Source: Borrelia coriaceae
GTDB taxonomy: Bacteria > Spirochaetota > Spirochaetia > Borreliales > Borreliaceae
Assembly: GCF_023035295.1 (NCBI RefSeq)
Contig: NZ_CP075076.1
Coordinates: 856,510 to 920,509 of the forward strand
Length of the DNA: 64,000 nt
Reading direction: 5' to 3'
In this document: positions 18,962 through 26,454 of the stretch, one piece after another
How positions within the stretch are numbered: the stretch's first letter is position 1
How the letters are laid out: the number at the start of each line of letters is the position of its first letter
Made by a program: the position numbers and the translations under genes
The notes under the pieces: generated by a model
Databases searched by the model: none
Told to the model about the DNA's origin: nothing
What the model saw: only the letters and a program-made list of their open reading frames with translations

Positions 18962-19850
18962 AGTAATTTTTTTATTTGGTCCTACAGCTGTAGGTAAGAG
19001 TGAGCTTTTATTCAGTTTGCCAAAAGGTATAGCTGAAATTATTAATGTTGATTCTATTCAAGTTTATAAAGAGTTTGATATTGCTTCTTGTAAGCCTGGT
19101 GTTGAATTAAGGTCTCATATAAGACATCATTTGGTGGATTTTTTAGAACCGATTGAAGAATATAATCTTGGGATATTTTATAAGGAAGCATGCAAAATAA
19201 TAGAAAAGTTAAGAGAAAAAAAGAAACTTCCTATATTTGTAGGTGGTTCGGCTTTTTATTTTAAGCATTTACAATATGGATTACCTAACACACCTGCTGT
19301 TTCTTCTGAAATAAGACTTTATGTAAATAGTCTTTTTGATACAAAGGGGAAAGATTATCTCTTGGATGAACTTAAGAGGGTAGACTTTGAAAGATATAAG
19401 TCAATCAATAAAAATGATATTTATAGGCTTAAAAGGTCGCTTGAAGTTTATTATCAAACAGGTATTCCAATTAGTCAATTTTTAAAAAAAGGGCATATGC
19501 TTGAAAATGTTTTGGCTATTGGTTTGAGAAGACCTATGGAAGAGATGCGATCTAGGATAATATTTAGGGTGAAGAATATGATTGATTGTGGATTGCTTGA
19601 AGAGATTAGGAGGTTATTAAGAAAGGGATATGATGAGACAACACCGGCTTTTAAGGGAATAGGGTATCGTGAATTTTTGTTGTGGAAAAGTAGACCTTAT
19701 CATATGTTAAATGATATAATAAGTCTAATAATAAAGAATTCTTTTTTGTATGTAAAAAGACAAATGACTTTTTTTGATAAAATTCCTGGTGTTTTGTGGT
19801 TTCACCCGGATGATGATTTGGAGAACATTTTGGATTTAATTTTTGTTTGA
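18948..19850 (+). CDS. miaA: tRNA dimethylallyltransferase
   Basis: MiaA transfers a dimethylallyl group to A37 of tRNAs that read codons starting with U. The 300-residue protein opens with the P-loop [17 protein letters not shown], then [18 protein letters not shown] (the D-S-x-Q-VY motif), [18 protein letters not shown] and the conserved [13 protein letters not shown] and VKRQMTFF blocks. The TTG start at 18948 overlaps rpoZ by 14 bases; no later start would keep the P-loop context, so translational coupling to rpoZ is likely. Confidence 0.95.
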   Translation: MKSDRVIFLFGPTAVGKSELLFSLPKGIAEIINVDSIQVYKEFDIASCKPGVELRSHIRHHLVDFLEPIEEYNLGIFYKEACKIIEKLREKKKLPIFVGGSAFYFKHLQYGLPNTPAVSSEIRLYVNSLFDTKGKDYLLDELKRVDFERYKSINKNDIYRLKRSLEVYYQTGIPISQFLKKGHMLENVLAIGLRRPMEEMRSRIIFRVKNMIDCGLLEEIRRLLRKGYDETTPAFKGIGYREFLLWKSRPYHMLNDIISLIIKNSFLYVKRQMTFFDKIPGVLWFHPDDDLENILDLIFV

Positions 19851-19866
19851 TAAGGAGATATAAAAG

Positions 19867-19962
19867 GTGCCTTGTGGAAGAAAGAGGAAATTAAAAAAAA
19901 TATCTACACATAAGCGAAAGAAAAAGAGAAGGAAAAATAGACATAAGAAGAAAAACAAGTAA
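19867..19962 (+). CDS. 31-residue highly basic ribosomal-protein-like gene (AURKAIP1/COX24 type, bS22 candidate)
   Basis: A 31-codon frame from GTG 19867 to TAA 19960-19962 with an excellent ribosome binding site (AAGGAG, 19852-19857, 9 bases upstream) and a hairpin just after it. The product, beginning MPCGRKRKLKKIS, has about 20 Lys/Arg residues and ends KKKNK. Tiny proteins of this composition with a KK-x-x-x-HK-x-KK-x-RR pattern belong to the AURKAIP1/COX24 group, related to the extra small-subunit protein bS22 seen in mycobacterial ribosomes and, as I recall, in a Borrelia ribosome structure. A role in the 30S subunit is inference from composition and motif. It is easily missed because it is so short. 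Confidence 0.75.
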   Translation: MPCGRKRKLKKISTHKRKKKRRKNRHKKKNK

Positions 19963-19965
19963 TTA

Positions 19966-19999
19966 GAATGTTAGTTGGTTCGTTTACTAACTAACATTC
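19966..19999. terminator. Hairpin between the bS22-like gene and the convergent SH3 lipoprotein gene
   Basis: Bases 19966-19979 pair with 19986-19999 (14 pairs, one G-U) around a 6-base loop, TCGTTT. The hairpin starts 3 bases after the small gene's stop and lies 17 bases from the stop of the convergent gene on the other strand, so it could stop transcription from both sides. There is no long U-tract, only AT-rich sequence after it. Confidence 0.6.
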
Positions 20000-20016
20000 A
20001 TAATATTATAATTAAT

Positions 20017-20376
20017 TTATTCAATAATGATATTATCTATTATGTTTATGTCTTTGCTAAAGATGTATCCTTTTTTTCCTTTATAGGTTGCTAGTATCCA
20101 TTTTCCTTTGATACCATATCTTTCTGTATTTTGCATTATTTTTTCAATTTTTATTACTTCGTCTTTTCTAATTATTGTTAAATAATTGTAATTAGTATTG
20201 TCCGTTTTAGTTGCATTATTTAAAATCGCATAATTTTTTGTTACAATTCCTACTTTTTTTGAGAATCCTAAGATACTACTTTTGGGTAATTTGAATTTGT
20301 GTGTTAAGGGAATTTCTGATTTCTTGTTACATGTTGAAAACATTATAGAGACTAAGAATAGTGCTTTTATTTTCAT
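20017..20376 (-). CDS. SH3-domain lipoprotein
   Basis: A 119-residue protein with a short N-terminal hydrophobic run and MFSTC at residue 12-16, a plausible spirochaetal lipobox, so it is probably lipid-anchored. The rest holds a bacterial SH3-like fold: GFSKKVGIVTKNYAIL, then DEVIKIEKI and GKWILATYKGKKGYIFSKDI, the last strand pattern being typical of SH3b/SH3_3 domains. Such domains often bind peptidoglycan or peptides. It is divergent from the outer-membrane protein gene to its right, with a 78-base shared upstream region containing an inverted repeat. Confidence 0.75.
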   Translation of the reverse strand: MKIKALFLVSIMFSTCNKKSEIPLTHKFKLPKSSILGFSKKVGIVTKNYAILNNATKTDNTNYNYLTIIRKDEVIKIEKIMQNTERYGIKGKWILATYKGKKGYIFSKDINIIDNIIIE

Positions 20377-20386
20377 AATTTTATTA

Positions 20387-20426
20387 TATATGTTACTTGC
20401 TATACAGTTACATATAATAATATAAT
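20387..20426 (+). promoter_or_regulatory. Promoter with overlapping inverted repeat upstream of the outer-membrane protein gene
   Basis: TTGCTA at 20397-20402 and TATAAT at 20421-20426 are 18 bases apart and point toward the gene at 20455. The -35 lies between two arms, TATATGTTAC (20387-20396) and GTTACATATA (20407-20416), inverted copies with one mismatch. The same interval precedes the divergent SH3 lipoprotein, so a regulator here could affect both. Confidence 0.4.
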
Positions 20427-20454
20427 GTTTTTTTAGAAAGTGTAAGGATTATCA

Positions 20455-21006
20455 ATGAAAAAATATGTTTTGTTATTATTTTTATTTTTTCCTTCGAGTG
20501 CTTTGATATTTGCGTATCCATTATCTTTTGGAGGGGGATTTTCTTATCAGTTTACTAATTATACTAACAAAAGCGATGTAAAGAGGTCTGTAAAAAATTA
20601 CAGTAGAGTAGATAATGGAATAAATTTAAATTTGTTCTTTGATGTTAATTATGTTATTTTGGATATTGCTTATAAGGATGCTTTTTCATCTAGTCATCAT
20701 AGCAGATATTTTGCTTTTGGGCTTTATGGAATTTATCCTATTGTTTTTAGAGAGTATGTTAGAACATTATTTCCCCTTTTGGGGCTTAAATATACATTTG
20801 ACTTAAGTACTAATAGCCGAAATCTAGTGTTTTTATGTTTAGGATTTGCTACAGATTTTTTCATTCCTGAAGTTAAGGGGCTTTATATTAGACCTTTATT
20901 TATCCTATCAATTTCGCCTACTTCTCTTTCTGTAAATAGTTTTTCTTCTTCTTTAACAACCGAAATTACTTTTGGAGTTAATATTGGTTGGGATTTTTTC
21001 AGTTAG
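20455..21006 (+). CDS. Predicted outer-membrane beta-barrel protein
   Basis: A 183-residue protein with a clear signal peptide (KKYVLLLFLFFPSSALIFA, cleavage probably before YPLSF) and then alternating hydrophobic/polar strands rich in Tyr, Phe, Ser and Gly. The C-terminus reads NIGWDFFS, strand-like and aromatic as in outer-membrane barrels, though it does not end exactly on an aromatic residue. No named family is recognised. About eight strands could fit. It overlaps the convergent phosphodiester glycosidase gene by 8 bases. AAGG upstream of the ATG serves as ribosome binding site. Confidence 0.68.
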   Translation: MKKYVLLLFLFFPSSALIFAYPLSFGGGFSYQFTNYTNKSDVKRSVKNYSRVDNGINLNLFFDVNYVILDIAYKDAFSSSHHSRYFAFGLYGIYPIVFREYVRTLFPLLGLKYTFDLSTNSRNLVFLCLGFATDFFIPEVKGLYIRPLFILSISPTSLSVNSFSSSLTTEITFGVNIGWDFFS

Positions 21007-21787
21007 GTAGTTTTATTCCTAAGTGAAAAGGGACTATTCTCTCTTGTCCAAAAAGATTAGATGTAGCATTAAGTTTATAAGGGGCGTTGTTGTATTTTGT
21101 TACAAGTGTACTTGAGCCACCTCCATCTAGATTAATGGAGTTGGTAATACTATAGCTTAGTGATAGATCTATTGCTTCATTTAATGAAATTCCTTTGCTA
21201 TTATTAGCACCTCTTCCTTCCACAGTTATTAGATATAGGTGTTTGTTTTCGTTATCAGTACCTATGATTGTTCTTGGATGTTTATTGTCTTTAAAGTTTT
21301 TAGTGTATTGTCCATTTTTAATTAAGGGAAAGAAGCCACTAAAACCATAATCAGAATTATTGATCTCGTCTTGTCTAGGATTTAATATTATTTGATTGTT
21401 TTTGATTATGATTATTCCTTGATCTTTTTTTGCATTGGAAATGATTTTTTTATCATATATGTATAAACCATTAGGGTAGAATATATTTTCTTTAATTTTG
21501 TATGGACTTGTGTTAATGGCAATGTCCACTGTGTTGGAAAGTAGAAATTGACTTGTTGTTTGGCCTTTAAAGTAATAATTGTTCGTTTCTTTGTTATAAA
21601 TAGGTTTTGATATTATGAACTTTAAATTTTTGTTTTTAATTTTGACGATAATGTAATTGCTTTCTTTAAAAGAACCTTTAATGATTTCATATTTCATTAC
21701 TACATCTTTTGGACCGAGTAATTTTTGTGCTGATGATGTACTTAATGTCAAAATTAATATCATTGCGCAATAAATTTGTTTATTCAT
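20999..21787 (-). CDS. Exported phosphodiester glycosidase (NAGPA/DUF2233 family)
   Basis: A 262-residue protein with a signal peptide (about 1-20, ending SSA) and the NAGPA fold signatures PRTIIGTDNENKHLYLITVEGR and NSINLDGGGSSTLVTKYN. The NLDGGGSST motif is the hallmark of phosphodiester glycosidases such as the human enzyme that removes GlcNAc from GlcNAc-1-phosphodiesters; bacterial members include YigE-type proteins. It would act outside the cytoplasm on a glycan or teichoic-like substrate not identified here. Its ATG overlaps the upstream helical protein gene by 8 bases, making a two-gene operon. Confidence 0.85.
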   Translation of the reverse strand: MNKQIYCAMILILTLSTSSAQKLLGPKDVVMKYEIIKGSFKESNYIIVKIKNKNLKFIISKPIYNKETNNYYFKGQTTSQFLLSNTVDIAINTSPYKIKENIFYPNGLYIYDKKIISNAKKDQGIIIIKNNQIILNPRQDEINNSDYGFSGFFPLIKNGQYTKNFKDNKHPRTIIGTDNENKHLYLITVEGRGANNSKGISLNEAIDLSLSYSITNSINLDGGGSSTLVTKYNNAPYKLNATSNLFGQERIVPFHLGIKLPN

Positions 21788-22292
21788 TTCTCTTGATTTT
21801 ATAAGAATAAATACTTTTAGGATAGTTGGTTAAGATTATGTTTTTTATCTTTAAAGATATTTTTTTATTTTTGATTTTTGCAATATTATATAACTGGTAG
21901 ATTATTTTTATATCTAACTCTTTATCCTTTTGTAAGATGTCATTGATTTCCTCTTCGCTTATGTTATCTTCATTGATTCTAAGTTGTAGTGATAAAATTT
22001 CATTTTTTGTTTTTTTATCTTTAGGTGTTTGCATTTTTTTTAAAAAATTATTAGCTTCTTCATATTTCTTTATTTTAAGTAGATATCTGGCCATGAGTAA
22101 ATAATGGTATTCTAAATTTATGTTTTTGATTGCATTTATTGTTTCAAGTTCTTTTGGTAAGTTGTTGTTTAGGTCATATAGCATGTATAGTTTATTTAAT
22201 TTTTCAAAATTTTCTTTGTATGTACCGTATGTTAGAGTAAGAGGTGTTATTAATAATAAAAATAATAATATTTTAGGTAATATTAGATTCAT
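21780..22292 (-). CDS. Exported helical (TPR-like) protein
   Basis: A 170-residue protein with an N-terminal signal-type segment (LPKILLFLLLITPLTLTYG). The remainder is Lys/Glu/Asn-rich and helical, with one TPR-like unit (YHYLLMARYLLKIKKYEEANNFLKKM, residues about 57-83, seen in shorter blocks) and further helices. It is first in a two-gene unit with the phosphodiester glycosidase, so it may be a periplasmic partner of that enzyme. I do not recognise a named family. Confidence 0.68.
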   Translation of the reverse strand: MNLILPKILLFLLLITPLTLTYGTYKENFEKLNKLYMLYDLNNNLPKELETINAIKNINLEYHYLLMARYLLKIKKYEEANNFLKKMQTPKDKKTKNEILSLQLRINEDNISEEEINDILQKDKELDIKIIYQLYNIAKIKNKKISLKIKNIILTNYPKSIYSYKIKRNE

Positions 22293-22328
22293 GTAATTTT
22301 ATATAAAATATTTTACACTTTTTTAGTT

Positions 22329-22369
22329 AGAATAAGAAGAAATGAATAAGATTTTTTTCTTCTTATTCT
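22329..22369 (-). terminator. Hairpin downstream of the PTS permease gene
   Basis: Bases 22329-22342 (AGAATAAGAAGAAA) pair perfectly with 22356-22369 around a 13-base loop. It starts about 10 bases past the minus-strand stop of the PTS gene. No uridine run follows on that strand, so termination efficiency is uncertain; mRNA 3'-end protection is an alternative role. Confidence 0.5.
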
Positions 22370-22379
22370 TTGTTATTAT

Positions 22380-23816
22380 TTAAGTTTTAGATTTGATGTA
22401 ATTTGAAATTTGTTCGGATTTTGCTCCAAATATTATTTGAACTTGATTGCCTGATGTAATTATTGTTCCAGAAGCTCCAAGTTGGGTCATTGCATCTTTA
22501 TTTACTAATGAGGAAGATTTTACGTCTACTCTGAGTCTCGTAAAACATGAATCAATATTTGTTATGTTATCAATTCCTCCAAGTGCTTGAATGATGGCCT
22601 CAAAAACTTCGTTTTGGGATGCTTTGGAAGTATTATTAAGTGTTTGCTGTTTAGTGTCATCTTCACGACCAGGTGTTTTAATGTTAAATGTTTTAATTAG
22701 TGTTATGAAAATTGTGAAGTAGATAATTCCGGTTGCAAGTCCTATTGGGATTATTAGCAGTGCGTTTGTTGATTTTGGAAACATTAAGAAGTAATCTATG
22801 ACTCCTGCTGAGAGTGAAAATGCTATACGTATTCCAAATATATTAGTAATGACTAATGATATTCCAGTTAAGATAGCATGTATGAGATAGAGCAGAGGTG
22901 CTATTAACATGAATGTATATTCTATTGGTTCTGTAATTCCTGTTAGGAATGAGGTTAGTGCCGCTGAGAGTAAGATACCTCCTACTTCTTTTCTTCTTTC
23001 TTTTCTAGATGTTAAGTACATTGCAAGAGCTGCACCTGGTAATCCAAATAGCATCATTGGATACATGCCCGATGTAAATGCTCCAGCGGTTGGGTCTCCA
23101 TTTAAATATCTTGTGATTTCTCCTTGAATTATGTTTCCTTCGTTTGTAGTATATTCTCCGAATACAAAATATACTAAAGTGTTTAGAAGTTGATGTAGGC
23201 CTGTTATTATGAGTAGTCTGTTTAGGAATCCAAATATAAATACACCTAGATTACCAGCTTCTATCATCCAAATTCCGATTTGATTAATAGTGATTTGTAG
23301 TGGGGCCCATAAAAATCCTAATATTGTGGCAAGTATTGCAGAGAGTATACCATTTGTTATTGGTACTAGTCTTTGTCCTGAAAAAAACCCTAAAAATTGT
23401 GGTATTTTATAGTTTACTACTTTGTCGCTAAGCATAGCTGAATTTATGCCTGTAATAATGCCCCCCAAGACAGACATGTTAACAGGTTCTGCTCTTCCGT
23501 TAATTATTATTGTAAATGTAGATAACCCTGCATTTAAAATTAGGTATCCTACTGCTCCCCCAAGTGCTGCAGCTGCTTTATGGTTTTTAGCTAGTCCCAT
23601 TCCAGTTCCTATTGCAAATAGTATGGGTAAGTTTCCAAGAATGGCGCTTCCTGATTGTTCCATTAGTTTACCAACGTGTCTAATCATGTTAGAAGGTTCT
23701 GTAAGTTCTATTATTAGATATCCAAAGCCAAGTAAAAGCCCAGCAATTGGTAAGACTGCTGCAGGAGTTTGTAAGGCTTTGCCGAGGTTTTGTATATTTT
23801 TCATTAAATTATTCAT
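22380..23816 (-). CDS. PTS glucose/N-acetylglucosamine-type permease, EIICB
   Basis: A 478-residue membrane protein with an EIIC domain (residues 1-370) and a C-terminal EIIB domain. EIIC motifs are GKALQTPAAVLPIAGLLLG, NHKAAAALGGAVGYLIL, GLHQLLNTLVYFVFGEY and GITEPIEYTFMLIAPLLY. EIIB is marked by DSCFTRLRVDV near residue 420, whose Cys is the phosphorylation site. The DPTAG and SAGVIDYFL segments fit the glucose/GlcNAc group (PtsG, NagE); the substrate cannot be fixed by eye. GGAGG about 5 bases before the ATG is a strong ribosome binding site. It is flanked by its own promoter space (148 bases) and hairpin, so it is probably monocistronic. It adjoins the phosphodiester glycosidase operon. 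Confidence 0.9.
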   Translation of the reverse strand: MNNLMKNIQNLGKALQTPAAVLPIAGLLLGFGYLIIELTEPSNMIRHVGKLMEQSGSAILGNLPILFAIGTGMGLAKNHKAAAALGGAVGYLILNAGLSTFTIIINGRAEPVNMSVLGGIITGINSAMLSDKVVNYKIPQFLGFFSGQRLVPITNGILSAILATILGFLWAPLQITINQIGIWMIEAGNLGVFIFGFLNRLLIITGLHQLLNTLVYFVFGEYTTNEGNIIQGEITRYLNGDPTAGAFTSGMYPMMLFGLPGAALAMYLTSRKERRKEVGGILLSAALTSFLTGITEPIEYTFMLIAPLLYLIHAILTGISLVITNIFGIRIAFSLSAGVIDYFLMFPKSTNALLIIPIGLATGIIYFTIFITLIKTFNIKTPGREDDTKQQTLNNTSKASQNEVFEAIIQALGGIDNITNIDSCFTRLRVDVKSSSLVNKDAMTQLGASGTIITSGNQVQIIFGAKSEQISNYIKSKT

Positions 23817-23964
23817 ATTGCCTCCATTAATTATATTTTTGTTAGTTACAGTGTATATTAACTTTTAATATGATTCTAGTTTAAATAATATTCATTTATT
23901 TAATTTTTTTATTTATTAATATTTATTTTTATAATCTTAAGTATGACTTATAGATTTTGGATTT

Positions 23965-26451
23965 TTAAAAGAAGAAGTTTAATTTTTTGTAAATTTTATT
24001 TACTGTATTTTTAATAGGGGTAAGTTTTTTAATATTGTCTTGATTGTCGATCAGGCTTTTGATGGTATCCATTGATTCTTCGATTGCTACAATAAAGCTT
24101 TTTTGAGGTTTTAGCCAAAAATTGTCAGAGTAGTCACTTCTAAGTGATAGGAAAAGGACTGATTGTTTATTGGGATTTTTAATGAAATGCATAGTGCATT
24201 CTAAAATATTTTTCATTTTATCAATTTCATTAATATTGATGTTTGTATTTTCATATGTTTTAATAAGCTTCCAGTCTGATTCCATGCCATTTACTATGCG
24301 CATTATTTCTATTAATTTTTTATTTTTAAATATGATTAAATTTTCATGTGTTAATTTTGCAAGGATATTTTTTATTGCTTTTTTTTCTGAGTGTTTTAAT
24401 TTTTTTGATACTAACTCCTTAACTTCCTTTAAGCTTAGTGTTAATTGATTTTTATGTTCATTGTGAGTATTAAATTTTTTACCCCCAATACTTATTTCAT
24501 TGTTTAATAGAGGTTTTTGCTGTTTTTTGGCTGTAGATTTGTAATCTTTGGTTAATTTTGGAGCTTCTTTTGGAGTGTTTTTTTGCTCATCATCCTCAAA
24601 TTGAATATCTTTGATCCATTCTTTTCTGAGTACTCCAATTGATCTTGCATATCTTTTACTTGTCTCTATAATTTCTCCTGCTACGAAATATTGGACAGAG
24701 TCTGTGTTAATAAGTGAGCCAGGATGTGTTACTATATTTTGGGCTTTGATTGTTTTATATTTATTTTTTGAGGTTTTAAAGCAAATATAATCTTTCATAC
24801 CTTTCATTATGGATTTTAAGTAGCCTTCGTGATCAATTTCATGTTTGTGTACTATTGGTATATTGAAGCTACTTACAATGTTTTCAAGTTGTCTTTGTAC
24901 ATTAGTAATTTCTTCAAGACCTTGTAAATCTAAATAATTTTCTTTAGCAAAGGTTTCTTTATCTATAGCTTTTTTATAATCTTCAAATATGTTAATAAAT
25001 CCTATTAAATCTCCTAGTGGATTTTTATATTTTAGATGAGCTTGTCTTGCTTCTATTTCTTCGTTTTGAGGTAGTAAAAAAATTCCGCTTGTAGATAGAA
25101 ATGATAATCCAATTGTAGTTGGGTATATTGCTTCTTGATAGTTTATCATTGCTTCGACTAAGGCCCTTGAGTGAATTGGTATTAGCGGAAATATGATCAT
25201 ATATTTTCCGATTTCTGTAAGTTCATTTTTTTCATTGATTGCATCTAAGGATTTTAATATGTCACTTGCTGTTTTAATGGATTTCATTGATGGTTTTGAA
25301 ATAAAGTCAAATTTTGTAAAATTTTTAATTCCTATATCTGCCATTCTTAGGATTACTTCAGAGAGATCAGTTCTATATATTTCTTCCTTTTGATATTCAT
25401 CTCTTAATTGATATTCATCTCTTTTATATAATCTGTAACATGTGCCTTTTGCAAGTCTTCCTGCTCTTCCTGCTCTTTGTGTTGCAGCTGATTTTGAAAT
25501 TGGTACTTCTTGAAGTGAATAAGTGTGTGTTTTCATTTGGAACCTATTTGTTTTGACTTTTCCGCTATCAATTACTATCTTTATATTTTCAATTGTGATT
25601 GAAGTTTCTGCAATATTTGTTGATACTATAATTTTCCTTTTATTCTTTGGTGTAGGCATAAATATTTGTTCTTGTGCTTCTTTTGCCATCCGACCATATA
25701 AAGGTAATATTATTAATTCTTGTTTGGAATTTAATTCATAGAGTTCTTTTATTGTTTCTTTTATTTCCTTCTCTCCAGATAAGAATATAAGGACATCACC
25801 TTCTTTTTTTTCTTTGATTATGCCACTAATTATTTCTTTTATTTTTAATATCATTGATTTTGATGTATTAAGTGGGGGTGGATTGTAAATTATTTGTACG
25901 GGATAAGTAATTGTTTCTATGCTAAGTATTGGAGCGTTGTTAAAGTATTTTGAAAATACTTGTGTATTTATTGTTGCAGATGAGATGATAACTTTAAAAT
26001 CATTTCTTTTTGTTAGTATATCTTTAATAAGTCCTAATATAAAATCTATATTTAGACTTCTCTCATGTGCTTCATCTATTATTATTACGTCATATTCATA
26101 CAGTAGCGTATCTTTTTTGAGTTCTTGTAGTAGAACCCCATCGGTCATTAATTTGATTTTGGTCTTAGAGCTTGTAATTTCTTGAAATCTTATTTTATAA
26201 CCAACTTCTTCTCCGAGTTTTACTCCAATGTGTTTTGCTATGTATTCTGCTATTGATATTGTGGCTATTCTTCTTGGTTGTGTAACACCAATTTTACCAA
26301 ATTTTGTTAATCCTGATTCATATATTATCCTTGGTATTTGTGTAGTTTTTCCACTACCTGTTGGACTTTCGACTATTAAAACATTGTTTGATTTTAAATT
26401 TTTAATTAATTCATCTTTATATTTGTAAATGGGCAGTTCAAAATCATTCAT
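23965..26451 (-). CDS. hrpA: ATP-dependent RNA helicase HrpA (DEAH box)
   Basis: An 828-residue DEAH-box helicase. Motifs in order: ESPTGSGKTTQIPRII (I), GVTQPRRIA (Ia), DEAHERSLN (II), ISSATI (III), IFLSGEKEIKETI (IV), STNIAETSITI (V) and QRAGRAGRLAKGTCYRLY (VI), then the helicase-associated and OB-fold regions. It is shorter than enterobacterial HrpA (about 1300), as expected for the Borrelia enzyme, which is reported to be required for mouse infection by B. burgdorferi. It begins 3 bases after the topA stop. A short in-frame tandem repeat (RDEYQL RDEYQK) lies after motif VI. Confidence 0.95.
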   Translation of the reverse strand: MNDFELPIYKYKDELIKNLKSNNVLIVESPTGSGKTTQIPRIIYESGLTKFGKIGVTQPRRIATISIAEYIAKHIGVKLGEEVGYKIRFQEITSSKTKIKLMTDGVLLQELKKDTLLYEYDVIIIDEAHERSLNIDFILGLIKDILTKRNDFKVIISSATINTQVFSKYFNNAPILSIETITYPVQIIYNPPPLNTSKSMILKIKEIISGIIKEKKEGDVLIFLSGEKEIKETIKELYELNSKQELIILPLYGRMAKEAQEQIFMPTPKNKRKIIVSTNIAETSITIENIKIVIDSGKVKTNRFQMKTHTYSLQEVPISKSAATQRAGRAGRLAKGTCYRLYKRDEYQLRDEYQKEEIYRTDLSEVILRMADIGIKNFTKFDFISKPSMKSIKTASDILKSLDAINEKNELTEIGKYMIIFPLIPIHSRALVEAMINYQEAIYPTTIGLSFLSTSGIFLLPQNEEIEARQAHLKYKNPLGDLIGFINIFEDYKKAIDKETFAKENYLDLQGLEEITNVQRQLENIVSSFNIPIVHKHEIDHEGYLKSIMKGMKDYICFKTSKNKYKTIKAQNIVTHPGSLINTDSVQYFVAGEIIETSKRYARSIGVLRKEWIKDIQFEDDEQKNTPKEAPKLTKDYKSTAKKQQKPLLNNEISIGGKKFNTHNEHKNQLTLSLKEVKELVSKKLKHSEKKAIKNILAKLTHENLIIFKNKKLIEIMRIVNGMESDWKLIKTYENTNININEIDKMKNILECTMHFIKNPNKQSVLFLSLRSDYSDNFWLKPQKSFIVAIEESMDTIKSLIDNQDNIKKLTPIKNTVNKIYKKLNFFF

Positions 26452-26454
26452 ATC

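Noticed and set aside
23422-23868. 148-codon plus-strand open frame opposite the PTS gene
   Set aside because: It is the antisense shadow of a strongly conserved EIIC gene, is Pro/Ser-rich as such shadows are, and has no ribosome binding site.
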